From Planococcus citri (Eukaryota; Arthropoda; Insecta; Hemiptera; Pseudococcidae): a stretch of 64,000 nucleotides of DNA. The position numbers and the translations under genes are program-made. The notes beneath the pieces are model-generated. The model was given only the letters and a program-made list of their open reading frames with translations, had not been told where the DNA came from and ran no database searches. This document shows, one piece after another, positions 12,705 to 26,958 of the stretch (positions are counted from its first letter, which is position 1; the number at the start of each line of letters is the position of its first letter). The stretch is taken from positions 44,702,001 through 44,766,000 of the forward strand of contig NC_088679.1 in assembly GCF_950023065.1 (NCBI RefSeq). The letters are read 5' to 3'.

Positions 12705-13999
12705 AGCGAATACAATCATTCGAATCCTTCCACAGTATCTTTACAATTTTCACGTCCACGTTGCCAATTTTTTCAACGTTTTTTCAAACTCTTCGTGATC
12801 CGACTAGACCGTCCGACGATCATCTCTATGTAATCTTCAACTATACAGCTATCGTATTGAATTCAACGTACCTGTGCACTATATTATTAAATTTGACAGC
12901 TGACAACGAATTATTAAGCGGACTAAGTCGAAGATTCCACCTGAATACCTGCTTACGAGCCGAATGAATTTCAACAAAACTACAGTACGTCAATTCTACG
13001 CGCGCGTGTTACCAGAGTTCGTCGAAAAAATGAAAAAGGATGACCTCTTGTTGATCAAATTTCCACTTTTGGGCGATCTAACTTACTGTACAGTAAGTAT
13101 ATTTCGCAAACATGTATTCTCTCTGGGTATTGCTGAAAAAGCATTTTGTTTGCTCATCAGCGACCGTCAAAGGAGAACATTATTATATGCTATATTTTGA
13201 ACACAAATATCTACATAGAAGATTGATGTGCCTTCGAATAGCACAATGTTAAGTTAGGTACTCAAGAACATTTTTGATTAGTAAAATGTGTGTAAGTTCA
13301 AAAGAGTTACTAACTAATGTAACATGTCCGGTAGATGAGATACATATAAAAAATGAAAAAGATTACTTTTTGATGACATTCGGATGACCAAATTTTCACT
13401 TTTGGGCGACCTTTTTTCAAAATTACGTATAGTAGGTTTCAAATTCAACTTGTACGAGTGATAAATTTTTCGTGCCGATTACTGTAACATCACGTTTTGA
13501 AAATTCTAATCGTTCAATGCACAATGTTTTCGAAGAAATCTCCATCAGTTGATCAGCTTAGAAAATCGAGCTCTCATTTCTGTTTCCAAAAAATTCAAAA
13601 ATTCTCACACCCAAATAGGCACACTTTCAAGAAGTGCAAGAAAATAATAGGTAATGATTTTAGACTTCAAAGAAAATAAAATATTTCAACTACTTCAGAC
13701 TGCCATGGAACTGTATTGCAGCAATAAAAGACGTGTATCGCAAAATACACTAAAAAAAAATGGAAAGAAGGAAAGTCACAAAACAGAAATACCTCAAAAT
13801 TCAACAACACAGAAAAAAATGAAAAATTTCCAAGTTGACAAATCTTACTGATTTTCTCAAATTTCAAAACACACGAAGCTCTCTGCAGCTTTACATTCTA
13901 CTTCAAAAACCTACCGCTTTCCCGTGTAACTGACAAATCTACGCGATAGTAGCGAGTGTCGCGACAATATTCCCACTAATCAGCACATTTTCGTATAAA
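12705..13999. other. Gene-free stretch with a local direct duplication
   Basis: Two adjacent plus-strand ORFs (12761-12967 and 12964-13200) overlap by ATGA but match no family and lack splice context. A diverged direct repeat links about 13029-13080 and 13351-13412; both carry GAAAAAGA-like DNA followed by CACTTTTGGGCGA. No other feature was seen. Confidence 0.4.
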
Positions 14000-14260
14000 A
14001 ATATCATAAATATTTGGAATCGTGCAGAATTTACGTCGCAAAGTATGCGGCGAAAAGTACTACCGCTTCTCGCAAAAGTTAGCCCAGTTACACGGTTTCC
14101 TCCTGCTGCTATGTTCCGTACACAATTGGGTAATCGATCGGGTCGCCTTTCCAAAGCCCGGTCAAGCGATTCAGTTCGTACACGTGCCGAAAATGCTTCA
14201 GCCCAACGTTACGTCACGCCTTTCTATCGCACTCTGCATAGCACAGAATTTTATATACAG
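14000..14260. promoter_or_regulatory. CpG-rich block, two frames open
   Basis: A GC- and CpG-richer island lies within AT-rich DNA. Plus-strand ORFs of 110 codons (14022-14354) and 98 codons (14045-14341) overlap in two frames, and neither resembles a known protein. One may be real coding sequence, but open frames in both favour composition as the cause. It may be regulatory DNA of the presumed spen intron. Confidence 0.2.
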
Positions 14261-14748
14261 ACTGTATGGATTTGTCGTTCTATTGCACTATACTCATGTT
14301 CATCTAGTATTTCTATACATACTTTACCCCAACCCACATAACCCAAGTTTTTGAATTAAATTCTCACCCTCTTTCGCGTCCCTGTCTCCATTCTCTGTAG
14401 CCGGATTACGACCGAATTGGGTGCTGTATGTGTGAGTGAAACTGCGTTATATATTTCGTATGCGATCAGTTCCGCACTTTTTTACCGCATAGGCTTTTTC
14501 TCTCATCGCCAGCCCAACTAAAGCCGTTACTTGAATAGTAACCTGACAAAAAGGCGTACGTATTTTACAAATTAAATTTTCTCTTTAGGTACTTCGAGCC
14601 TCGCTGAGCTGCGCGCTGATTACAAATTTCGTCTCACCAACACAACAACACGACCAAGTAAAGCCGATTAACTCGTATTGACACCGATCATTCAATATCT
14701 ATGACTCGGTTACCAAAATAAAAAAACAACTAAGAATACGCCAGAAAC

Positions 14749-14774
14749 GTAGTAGTAGTAGTAGTAGTAGTACC
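14749..14774. repeat. (GTA)n microsatellite
   Basis: About eight perfect GTA units in tandem, followed by a decayed GTAGTATGTAGTATG tail to about 14790. Confidence 0.9.
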
Positions 14775-14790
14775 TATGTAGTATGTAGTA

Positions 14791-17700
14791 TGACACAAAA
14801 TGAAAAGAAAAAACTTTTCCAAGAAAAACACTGTTTTCCGGTCCAGACGAGCGACGTGTCAACAGATCGCGAACTCGACTCCCAACTTTTTTTTTCTTCA
14901 AGAAAACAGGTGCGCCTACTCGATCGACTTTCCGTAATTTACGTGATAAAATTTATCGAAAAGTCTATGGAATTTCTGTTTCAACTTTGTAGGGAGGAAA
15001 ATCGATGTCTTATGCATTAATTACATATAATGAACAAACGTCTTTATTCTTCAACCTTTCCAAGTACGTAACGTCCTCAAACACATACACTGTCTTCTAG
15101 TCCTCTAATCTCATCCAAATACGATACGAGTGAGAGAGAAGAAAAAAAATTACGCACGAAATAGCCTAATATTTCTTCTGCCTACACTGCACATAAATGA
15201 GAACGCGCATTTTTCCTTTTCTTTGTCCGCGTTATTCTTCCAATTTTTACTTCTACACGAAGATTTATTCAGGAAGATAGTCACGGAATGGTGCCTTCCA
15301 ACAATGACGCCAGAATACTCGCTCTTCTTCGGCTCTCTGCTGGTTCGTTCTTTTTTTCTCTCTTAACGCGTCACAGCCGATGGAAATTACTTCACAATAA
15401 ACAACACTCTACCGTAGGACGCTGCCGTGCCATGGCATAGCAATAACATACCATCGCCGCAATCAACGAATGTAGAGAAGGAATGAGCACAGGATCTTTA
15501 CCACCTATCGTAGGTACTTTATCTACGAATTTCTTCAACGTGCCTTCTTTTCTCTCTAGGTACGAGTAGATGTAACTCGCATACGCCGCAACAACCGTGC
15601 GCCGTACACTACAAGAAGAAGAAACAACTGAACTGAAACAACTATTACAGGTAATCAGCGATCGTACAAACAAAAAGAAACACCGAAGAAGAAAAAAACA
15701 CATCAATTTGGCAAACATTTAACAGTGCTTCGTAAAATATACTTTTTGATTCGGGTACATCATCAGAAAAATATTCGAGGAGACCCTATAATATGCGGTA
15801 TGTAATTGTAGTCACTCGATCGTCACTTCTATCTTGCACGTTGAAATGATGCAGTCCAAGTATACTCGAACGTACAAGTTACACCTTTCAAATTATACAA
15901 CATCTCCGAAAAAAATATACAGCTGCTCAGCTGCTTTGCGAACATATCGAAAGTTGAATAAGTATTTCTTTTCGTATCTCGAACGTGTTTTTTAGCAACT
16001 CTACTCCTGTCGTAGGTAAAATTGCAAAAAAAAAAGCACATCAAACTAGTAATTAAGTATCCATCCAGTGAAATATTTCGACGAACGAAACATTTTGTCC
16101 GCCTATATATTCCATCCAACTCGACCTCGTAAATTACCAATTTCAATCAACCTTTCTTCGAAGGTAACAACAAAGATGGCTTTATTTCGTACATAGGTGA
16201 GTGTTTTTTGGAAGGGAGATGGAGGGTTTGTGGGTTTGTATACATCATCACTGAAAATATACCATCTCATCGAATTTTCATTTCTTTCTTCATCCACTTC
16301 CTTCAAATTTCCATCGAAGTAGAGAATTATTATAATTCGCTTCGAAAACTGGATTTTCAACACAATGAAGATGTTCGAGGATCCATCATCTATTTCACGT
16401 AAGCTCGCTTTTTCATCGTAAATTTATCGAACAAAAGAAAGCTTTCTTTTACCGGCTCGAAAAAAGGTATTAAGGAAGACGTTCTTCCTCCGAGAAGGTT
16501 TAATTTACTCGCACAGAAAGCTCAACTATAGACAATTAGTGCTTTGGAGCCCCTTCGTTTCGTTATCGACGAAAATCTACTATTCCTAAATGACCGATGT
16601 ATTTCACTGGAAAGCTCTAACAAAATCCAGCATACCTATTCGAAATAATACACACGATTTCTCAAATTGCTGGTATCGAAATGTGATTTTCAAAAAAAAG
16701 ACTGCTCGTTTCGGCGAAATGAAGTAATAATTTCTTACATCGCAGTCTCTTTTGTGAATGATACATAGCCAGTTTTCTACTCTTATATCATTTCACGCAA
16801 TTACGTAAATACACATTGAAAAAAGAGAATACGTATAACTACAGCCAATTTATTCGAAATATTAGTAAGCAAAGTTTTTGAAACAAAAAACTGTAGGGGC
16901 AGAGAAGCCCGAAAGATTGCCAAAAAACAATAATACTTGAACTTTTAAGAAAAAAGAAACATTTAGCTTCGCATAAATAATTAAATTCCATTTTCACTGA
17001 AAAAATTTCAAGATACGTCTTTTTCAATCCTTTCGTAACGCTTTCAGCATTTTTCCAATTTTGAACAATGGGCCAGGGAGGGGAGATTAATTTTGTTTTC
17101 CAATTCATCAAGCACCTACTACATCAAAACAGATGAAAATTCATAATTTTTTATTCGTGCATTCAAACAAATCCCGTTGAAAAATGATATTACAAACAAC
17201 AGAATTGAATATCGAACTTCTATTCAGAAAGTACGACGAATATTCGTACTAGCATGATCAATTTTCAGCCATGAAGTAAAATTTTGGACCAATAATAACT
17301 CCTCCATATCAAATTATTCGTCCCTCGCCATATCTACAAAGCATATTTTGTTTCAACACTCACTGATACTCGTACCTGTTTTTTATCACAAATGAAAAAC
17401 GAACCCGAATCAAGTTTCTCCGTCACATTGTCAGACAAGAAAATACCCACGAATCATTTGAACGTTTTTCAAACATTAAAATAAATATTTCAATACCCAT
17501 TTAAAAATAAATGAAAACTTTGGTTGATTTTCTTCAAATTTTCGATTCCTACTAAACCTGCAGATACATTGAGAAAACGAGTTTTTTTCTCAATTTTCGA
17601 CCTCTTTCGTAAAAAATTGAATAATTATTGAATTTTACACGTTTTCTAGAACTATTAACACTTCGTCATATGTACATATTTCTTAAACGTCAACCCTCCT

Positions 17701-18960
17701 CTCTCGAATAAACTCTCAAAATATGATTAGACAGTTTCCTGAGGCCTTTCACTCCATTCTCAAGGCAGTTTTTAATGCAGTCTTCCTTCGTAACCGGTTC
17801 GGCAAACAGCCTTTTCGTAGTTTTTTGGAACTAAATTCTATTTTTCACCTCAAACGACGAATGAGTGAAGTTTCAACGAATTTTGAGTTGAAAATGGAGG
17901 ACTTTCTCAGCAATTTTTCAATTTTATGCACCACTCAAACTTACTTTTATATTTTCATAAGGACCTGCAGGAATCTATCAAAAACCTCTTTCAATCTCTC
18001 GAAGGACCTGCAGTTTTCAAAAATGGCACGTTTAAATACATAGGTATGCAGTAACAAATTATTAAATTAATGTTGTAGTGGACTTGGAAATTTTCCAGTT
18101 ATCGATGATGATACGTCAAGTACCTACTACATGATATTCTCTGTAACAAAAACTGTCAGAATGAAAATTATTGACTATTACGGCGTAAAAATTCTTCAGT
18201 TGAAATCACTATCGAGCGAATGAGAATAAAATAAAACGTGGGCGAATATTAAGCTACACCCGGTACTCGTACGAAGAGGTCGTTCACTTCGTGACATTTT
18301 TTCGACTTTTTCACCCAGTAAAAAAGCTCCCGCACATTCTCGAGTTCATAATATGCTGTAGAATTCTCAATTTCTAAAATTTCCTGATCGGTACACATAG
18401 TGAAACATTATTTCCTATACGGATTCCCGATAACTCGAGTAAAATTTACTCGGGCGACGTTATATGTATTCAAAACGAAGAGGAAAATCCCTGATACTTT
18501 CAGTCAACGCAGCATAAATACAGTTTCTTTAGCGTTATTTTTTTGCGCACATTGGCTGGCGTCCAAAAATTCAATTTTTCACGCAACATTCTTACGTTTA
18601 TTTTCTCTTTAGCTTTCCTCGTCCAATTCAATCGATATCAGAATCCTAGTCGTATCGATAAAAACTCCCTCACGCGGGCAAAAAAACCATAACTTGGACC
18701 ATTTTCAAACTTAATAAGTAATAACGAGTTCAATCTACCGTAATTTTTTTAATCTTCAAGAAATTCGAGCCATTGTTACAAATACACTACGTAGGCACAT
18801 ACGTACTTATTTTCATATTATGGCTACGTACGATACGCTATTCTCAAATCTAAAAAAGGCGTAAAAAAGTTAGCGACGAAAAAAAAACAGTTCACAAACG
18901 AAGAGAAGGAACAAAACGACACACACTCGTCAGAATGACATACATCAATTCGTCACTCCC
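14791..18960. other. Gene-free stretch
   Basis: AT-rich presumed intron. A strong donor-like GTGAGT at 16197 follows an open triplet run but has no acceptor or in-frame ATG before it. AGGACCTGCAG occurs twice, about 42 bp apart, near 17960 and 18003. No gene, RNA or transposon was recognised. Confidence 0.45.
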
Positions 18961-18999
18961 GCATACTATACGACCTAATGTAGAGGTACTGAGTACAGA

Positions 19000-19660
19000 G
19001 ACAAACTGAAAGACAGAGAGAGAGAGAACGAAAGAAACCCGTTACCGAGTGTTGACCACGTTTCAAACGGTTACATCTCTTTTTCTACTACAATTTTATC
19101 ATCTTCTCCCATAAGAGTAAAAAGATAACGACTAGCAAGCTTTTTAATGACAGCTCGACAATAACCAGTTACGCGGATATGCTACGATTTTATAAACGAC
19201 CAAACTGGTGGCGAAGAAGGTGAAAAAATCGTGAAAACTGCGCGAGACAGGTGATAAGCGAATCGTCACTTATTATCTTTTACTACTTTTAAATTTACAA
19301 ATCTAACGGTACACTTGGCGGTCTCACTTGTGCGATGCGTACTACACGTACCTACCTAACCTACCTACCTATCTATCTATCAACGGAACCAGAGCCAGAG
19401 AGAAAGAGAAAGAAAACACGACGCTAACGTCGACCTAAAAAATCTATTTCGCGCTCCTCTTTCTCGAGCTCGACCTGTTCATCACATAGCTGTTATTTCG
19501 CGCAGTGACCAACAAAAAGAAAAAAAGCAGCAAGCCAAATACATTGGTATATATAGATAGGCATACGTACCTCTATGTACACGAACGTACATAACACACG
19601 CCTTTGCGGCAAGTTCTGTGGTACTTTACGTCGACAAATAGGTAGGTTGGTAGGTAAACG
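19000..19660. promoter_or_regulatory. GAGA-rich and CpG-rich block with CTAC/CTAT repeats
   Basis: An AGAGAGAGAG tract lies at about 19014-19027 with more GAGA near 19390-19420. A CTACC/CTAT tandem patch runs at about 19348-19380, and CpG-richer DNA occupies about 19190-19260 and 19420-19510. TAGGTAGG repeats close the block near 19640-19655. The mix resembles the block at 5.7-6.2 kb, and the same enhancer or alternative-promoter reading applies. Confidence 0.25.
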
Positions 19661-22600
19661 TAACTACGAGTACATCATAAGGTTAGAATGATGCATTTTT
19701 TTTGGTCAAAAAATGTCATGTTCTTATTTCTCAAATATTTCCAAATCTTCAAAAAATTCATTCAATCCTTTGAAAAAAAGCATTTGATAACCAACTAAGT
19801 ACCTACTCCGTTACGTTGAACAATTCAAGATGGACAGTTACGAATAATGGATCAACAACTACTGGAATTCATCGATGAATTGTAACGTATCATATAAAAT
19901 AACAGAAGCAATTTTTAATGAAATTTGAAACCTGAACTATAGAAATAGAATTTGGACGGAGAGGGAAGATGTCATATAAAGTGAAAATGTAAAAAAAAAA
20001 ACAACTCGAATTCAGACTTAGTCACATTCAAAGGTAAATTCGTAACTATTGTAAACTGTACAGGCACTAGTAGACCAGCTTTCAACTTCAATTAAAAATT
20101 TACGAAGCTCAGTGAAATGGCTTTACAAAAGGATAAAAAATTTGATTTTTTTCAACTCAATATTTCACTATCAAATCAGCATTTTTGTTTTTCAACATTT
20201 TCAAAACAAAATGAAAATTTTGAATACAATTTCAAAGGTTTTATCGAACAAAAGTCAATCTTCTTCTTCAACCTTTTCGTTAAAATATCACGAAAAACAG
20301 ACATTTGTCATGTACATTTGAAAAAGAGAAAAATGCGGGAGGAAATTCATAAAAACGTGGTCCACAATCATAGTCATTTCCTTTGAAAATTATTCCCCCG
20401 ATGAAATTTCAACCAATTATCAAAATCATTGCGCTTTGTCTCCTGGCACAAAATTTTATTTTATTCAAGGCAGAAATTTTTTATACTTCAAAAACATTTG
20501 ATCAAAATTTGAATCGTCAGTTTCATTTTATCCTATTTTATTCCGATTTTGTTGCGATGTAATCTTTGAAGATCGAAGTTTCGAAGGAATCGCTCTCAAA
20601 AGTGGAAAAACCAATCTTTGAATATTTTGTGGAGCTTTAGTTTTCATTTAGATGCAGACTTCAGGTTTTGGTCGCGATAGCTTCCTGCATGAAACTGATA
20701 GAAAATCTCGATATTTTTATTTTTTTTCAATTTACTCAAGCTTGATATTGCAAACTACCAAAAAAATTTATTCTTTGGAAATTTCTGAACACTAAAAATT
20801 CAGGCATGTGCTAATGTGACATCGCTAAAAATAAGTATTAAAACCCAGTTTGAGAACTGATTTTACGAGAACAAAATTAAGTCGATATACGAGCCCCGCA
20901 AAACATATTCTTCGCATATTTCTAGTCCTTTCGCACTAATATCTTTCATTGATGATAGGAGAAGAAACCACAAAGATTTATTTCATACGTAGGTTGAAAT
21001 TTTCTACAATTCCAAGTTGAAATATATGTACAAGCAGAGAGACATTTTCTATCATCGTAGGCTTCGGTCATTGTCGTTATGCGGACTCAAAAAATCAGCA
21101 AAATCCATCCTTCGTTAAACTTAACCACGAAGGCATTTTTGTACTCTGCAATCGTACACATACACATATATCTCGCAAAAATATAAATTTTCATCGTCGT
21201 GGTATCACAGAAACCTGCGCGAACTTCTACCCGTTCCCTTATACGGCCAAAACGAGATTATTGACAACCAGCGCGACGACGACGGCTACTGTGAACAGAG
21301 GCCGGTGGTGTACGCAATCACCATTTTCTATTCAAGGGGGACAACCAGTTTCCAATCAGGCTGTCGTCGTTTTTGCATACAAACCAGTTTCGCATTGTAG
21401 CGAAGTTCCAGTTCATTTATTTACTTTTTTTTCTCTTCTTGCCATTTTTATTCCCTTCTCTTTCTCTTTGCCATACCATATACACTAACGCCGTACCATT
21501 ATAAATGGTACATTTCTACTTAGATATTGATATACAAGACCTCAAGTACCCACAATGCATATATGTACGTATATTCGTTCATTACGCTTATACGCCTTCT
21601 ACCTTAGTCTCTGTCTATGTGTGCTCGATTCAATGTAATGTACAGTACTATGTACAAGTATTTGCGTGAGTTCGTTACGTATCAAGTATACTACACTACA
21701 TAGACCTATAGTCAAAGTATGTAGGAATAATGCTACAAGCTAAGACGTCTTCTCACCATTATCATTGCCCACGTCGGGTGTCAGTGGACGTTATCTCGTT
21801 TATAATACGTATACATAGTAGCATCATTCGTTACCACAGATCATCATCTCGTCACAACCAAGTCACCACCAACCTAGAGCAATCTTTCAAAACTGCCCAG
21901 TTCATTCGAGAAAAAAACATGAACAAAAGTGCAACTCGTCCAGCTCAAAATACACCCACAAGAACTGCACATTGTATTCCATTAAAATACTCGTACATAC
22001 GACTATCTCTTTTTGTAGCCTGGATGTGTTTGGAAAACAAGGATAGATCGTAATTGAGCAATATTCAAACTTGTTTGTATTAAATCATCAGAAAGAGACA
22101 ACATATCTACAAAATAAGCAGTAAGTAAGTGAACGCGATAGAATGAATTTTCGCATAAAATTAAACAAAACAACGTCAAAAACGACGAAAAATATTTACA
22201 TCAATGAAACCTTAGACATAAATGATGTTGAATGATGGACGACTTGAATTAAAAAACAAAACGTGCTGACTGATTTAACAAGTAGCCTAATACATAATAT
22301 GTCTCACAAGAAGGTGACCATATTAGAAAATAACCCCCAAAATTAATTAAAACTAGTGTTCCATTTTTTTTTGAGTTTAGTTTACGAATTAGTATGTTAA
22401 TTTTATGTCAAATAGAAAAAAAGCTATAGCTTTAAAGGAATTATTCATCAATTTTCTTTCAAATGAACGTGGGAAATTGAATTTTAATTTGAATACCATT
22501 TTGAAGAATTATATGAAGACATTTTGACAAGGAAACTATAACTGTTACCCGCAGAATTGAGTCAAAATTCAGCTCACTGGGTTGTCACCAAAGCCAAATT

Positions 22601-25600
22601 TTAGTTACCGAAGTCGAATACAACGTCCTTCGATGTTCTGGAGCAATTCCAGTGAGCTGGAGAAAAGTCTACTTTTGCTGGAGACCCCAAATTAATTTGA
22701 AAATACCTCAATCGAGTCCGTAGCACAATTATCGTAAGATTTTCAAATCATTTTCTGACGGATTTTCATGTAAAAGAGTCCCAGAAAATTCAAAAATTTT
22801 GACCCTACCCCACTATCTCGCTTTGTAAAAAAAGTTGAATCCCTCTCTAGTAATCTACTCGAACTCTTTCAGTCGCAAGAAAAATCTCCATGATTTTTCA
22901 CTTTCTAAAAAAAATTATAATTGTCAACTTGGAACAGCTACAACTTTTATATGGAACAAGATGGAGGGGTGGGGGTAAAAATTTTTGAACTTGTGGGACT
23001 CTTTCACATCCAATGTGGCTGTTCACCAATTTGAGCTTTTAAACATCCGAAATTTGTGCCTCATCATCTCATCCACCCCCACCCAAGACCAAAAAATGTC
23101 AAAATCAAAAAAATTTCATCATCGACAGTAAAACTTTCAACGTGTTTTTCTCAAAAATATGATTTTGGTCACCAACACCAACACCCAAACCTTATATCAC
23201 AACAAATATACCAATGATCAGTTTCAAGAGATTCATCAAGAATCGAAAAAATTGACTTACGAAGCTAAAAATCAAGTTCTGAAATAAAGGGTGGGAGGGG
23301 GAGGTGCTATGAATCAAAATTTTGATTCAATCGACGTTGAAAACCTAAAAAAGGTTTCATTGTAAGTGCACTTCAACACCAAGAATATGCCTACTTAATG
23401 AATTGGGCAGTCCAACATCCAACACATTTTTTGTCAACTGTTTAAAATACCCGAGGAATATGTAAGAAAATATTAAATTAGGTAGCTGTGAATTTTTACT
23501 CGAGGAAATACTTGTGTTGTATAGATTTGCGAAAAAAACTCACACCATCAGTCTTCCAATAACAGAACAACCTTCGTCATCTCGTACGAAAGAAACAAAA
23601 ACTTTTCAAGCTGAAAATGAATATTGTTTTCTCATTCAACATCAAATTACATTATTTCACGTTTTTTTAAAAAAAATCTCGAAATAATAACGATCCTTTT
23701 GAAAGGATACCAAAAATACTTTCTTCTTTCTTTTTGCTAACAAAAACAATTCCAAATTCTGCTATTCTAGCGAATCGGTCTCGATGCTTTTTCAGCGAGA
23801 AATATTTCAGTTCAGCTTGAAAAGTTTATTACACGCGCTCGATATGCTTGAAAACTTGATTTTTACAAACGGTTTTCATTAAAAATTTAAAAGAGATGGT
23901 AACAAAAGCGAATTCAAAGGCTTCAAAAATTTAGTAACTTGAAATCTATCGATTATACTAAGGTCTGTTTCATTTCGACATGACAACGCTGCACCTTTTT
24001 TTCTTTCCCTAATTGAGAGAAACATTTTGAAAAGCAGCAACGTCAATACTTTTTTCTCTCTCTCTTTTTTTATTTTACAAAAGGCTGCATTATCGAAATG
24101 TCGTAGTATTCAATTATTATCATCTTTCAACTTTCAACAATAAAATTCTTCACCTACTCATTTCAAGAGAAAACAGGACCAATGATTTCTATATACCTTT
24201 TGATCAATTATCGTCATAAACACGAGAGATATTCGTTATTTACACTGCAACTTGACAAATTTCATTATCCATTTCTTTAGTTTTATTAATCAACAGTCCA
24301 AATACACGAACGTTCACAGTTCGCTTATTTTATTCAAAAATAACAAGTCCTAAGCTACACAAAAAAATGAAGCCTGAATTTCAGTAAGTATTCGAACAAT
24401 GACGAGAATTTTTCCCTTATCAAATTCAAACTTGAGCAAGCTAATAATTCAAAGTTCAAAGTAAGCCTTACTATTGTTTTACGTCACGATAAGATAGAAA
24501 ATTTCGCTACAGTCAGACCGGAAAAAATTTCATTCGCACCATATGGCATTATAATTGATAACGTTGAACTCATTTAACGTACCTACTTCAAACAGCACCA
24601 CACAAGCAGCTGTTTTAGATTTTAATAACGTAATTTGTGTGTATACCTACTACCTACTACGTACATAGGAAATTTTCTAGAGAAAATGATCGTAAACGAT
24701 ACACGTACATATAACGTGATTAATATCGACAATTTTTAAATACTCGACTAAAATATCCCAAGAAAAATTTTCAAGTCCTGAGATAGCACAGATTTATTTT
24801 TTCATTTTCATTTTTAACAAATTTGATGAACTCTGAAAGCGAAGAATAAGTACATTTTATGACTCACTGGCCAAATAAACATCGAAAAAATTACCGCCAA
24901 AAATTCCCTAAACAATCCCAATATACTCGGGTCGATTTCATCGTCATATTCGTCGAATGAAATTCAATTATTTTCCACCTCGCTGTCAGTAACAGTTGAT
25001 TTTTCGTAATTAAATTTACACCGATTCGTTCGGTTTTCTCGTCTTGAACATTATCGTATTTATTTCTGGCGTTTTACAAGCGATAAAATAAGATATATAC
25101 TCATTTCACAGGTTAATAAACTGAGTCTCCAATTATAGACAAATCTGTTTCAGAGTATAACGTTTCCAAATTAACGTTATTTCATTCTCGATTCGAAATA
25201 ATATTCTAATCGATTGAAATTTTTCCATCATTATCTGTGGCGGGATTTACTTATTACAGGTATTACGATGATAATTTCGAAAATGAGCCTCATTGTAACA
25301 GATGACATATATTTTCATCGTTTCACATTTCGAATTTCTAAATGATTCAAGAAGTTTGTTTTGAATCATCGATATACAGTAAATGACTGAAATGATGGGA
25401 AATAAATGACAAATGATGACAAAATAATTCGTGCAATTTACTTTGCAGGTAAAAGTAATACAACTTGAACCAAATTATTTCATGCATATTACATACTTCT
25501 CGTTCATTTGTCTGCACGCAATCTAATCAAAAATCAAGTCGAGTAGAAACATGAAAGAAATCAAGAAAAAAGACACGAATTTTCAGCTAATACATATTCG

Positions 25601-25638
25601 TTATCTGCAAAGATAGAAAGATATTTCTATACTTTTAG
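19661..25638. other. Mostly gene-free stretch with one small CpG block
   Basis: AT-rich presumed intron. The part at about 21190-21350 is CpG-richer (GCGACGACGACGG) and could be regulatory. A short inverted repeat (CAGCTCACTGG near 22569 and CCAGTGAGCTG near 22649) could form a modest hairpin. No exon, RNA gene or transposon end was recognised. Confidence 0.4.
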
Positions 25639-26055
25639 GTTGGTCGAATATGTACACAAAATATGCCAGAATTCAGTATCAGGTTATGAATTGTTCCAAT
25701 TGAAAGGTTCTTCGAGCAAGGGCCATCAAGCTGGGAGGTCGTTTTCTATTTTTTACACACACCGAACGACATGTAGACCTGTACAACTCTATCGTAGAAA
25801 CAGTTTGCCTCAAGTAACTAGTAAGATATTGTCAACTGTTCGAGAGAAGTAATAACAATCCTAACATTCGAATGTATTTTTCTCAAAGTGTGATTTTACA
25901 GCGAGAGGAACATTTCAACTGACGACAAAGGTATCGTAGCAAGCGCTTTCGCCGGCATTCGATTGCTTCAAGTGGAATATTTCGTGAAAAATACAGAACG
26001 GAATTTCGAACATAGAGAAACAGGATCATCTGTTATCAGAAAGTTTCATACTTGA
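25639..26055 (+). CDS. Candidate two-exon ORF, unrecognised
   Basis: An acceptor-like ACTTTTAG at 25631-25638 precedes an open stretch 25639-25848, and a GTAATA donor follows. After a 53-nt intron ending in TTTTACAG, a second open stretch runs from 25902 to a TGA at 26053-26055. The frames join across the intron to give about 120 codons with fairly even amino-acid use. No initiating exon, domain or family was recognised, the donor is weak and the intron is very short. The frame match has a one-in-three chance of arising at random. Real coding is possible but unproven. Confidence 0.13.
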
Positions 26056-26958
26056 TAGCTTTCAAATCATTACAATATCAATGTATCGTACAAAAAAACT
26101 TGTCTCGTTTTTGCAACGACAGAAACCAAAATATGGGAACCCCTTCATAAGAATGTAATTTTTTCAGTTTCTCATGTCTGACCGGTTTCCAAGTATCAGT
26201 GATCAATTTTTGGGCTTTTTTCATTACAGTGGTGACTGATTATTTCGAAAAACTTCTCATCCAACTCGCATTCAGCACAGCAACGGTATAAAAGTCACCT
26301 GGAAACACGACATCTTAGCCTAGCTGTGCAAGTTTGCACGTGCCTACATCAACATATTTGACTATCTAGGCTATCCGCATGACAACAAAAGACCTCATCA
26401 CGGTACCAATATCCTGAGCATTCAGGTAAGCCGATTTCAAATACGGTACCAAACTTTGGGGCACCCTGTAAACAGGACGAAGACTAGAGCAGTAGAATTT
26501 TGAAGCCTATCATTCAATTTGATTAGATCTTACCGCAGAATTCAACGTGCTAATCGAGAAATACCGAATTTCATTCGAGAACTAGAGATTGAAACGAGAA
26601 GACGAGATAATCGAAGTATGAAAATAACGTTCCATTTTTCGAATGCAGCGTATTCAAGTATACGCCATTGCATTTCACGTGTACTGTGTACCGTTTTCGT
26701 TACAAAATTAACGAATTCTCGACGTTTTTCGTGAATATATCGAACCGAAGCTGATAATTGAACTGAATTATCGCTCTGAAAAGTAATCGATATACACGAG
26801 ACCTCGTTCAAATTCCATTCAAGTAATCGAATGTGAATCAAGTGTATATTCTTTACTCAAGTTTTTTTCCATACGCAACCAGATGCGATTGCATCGTGTA
26901 ACGGTGACTGGTAAGCTGTAGTACTTACTATGGTACAAATAATAATCAAAATTCTTAC

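Noticed and set aside
12761..13200. Two plus-strand ORFs overlapping by ATGA, like a bacterial coupled pair
   Set aside because: The setting is eukaryotic, there is no family match or splice support, and the region carries a local duplication and lies in a presumed intron.
16100..16203. Open triplet run ending in a strong donor (CATAG|GTGAGT), suggesting an exon
   Set aside because: The frame is preceded by a stop with no acceptor and no in-frame ATG between.
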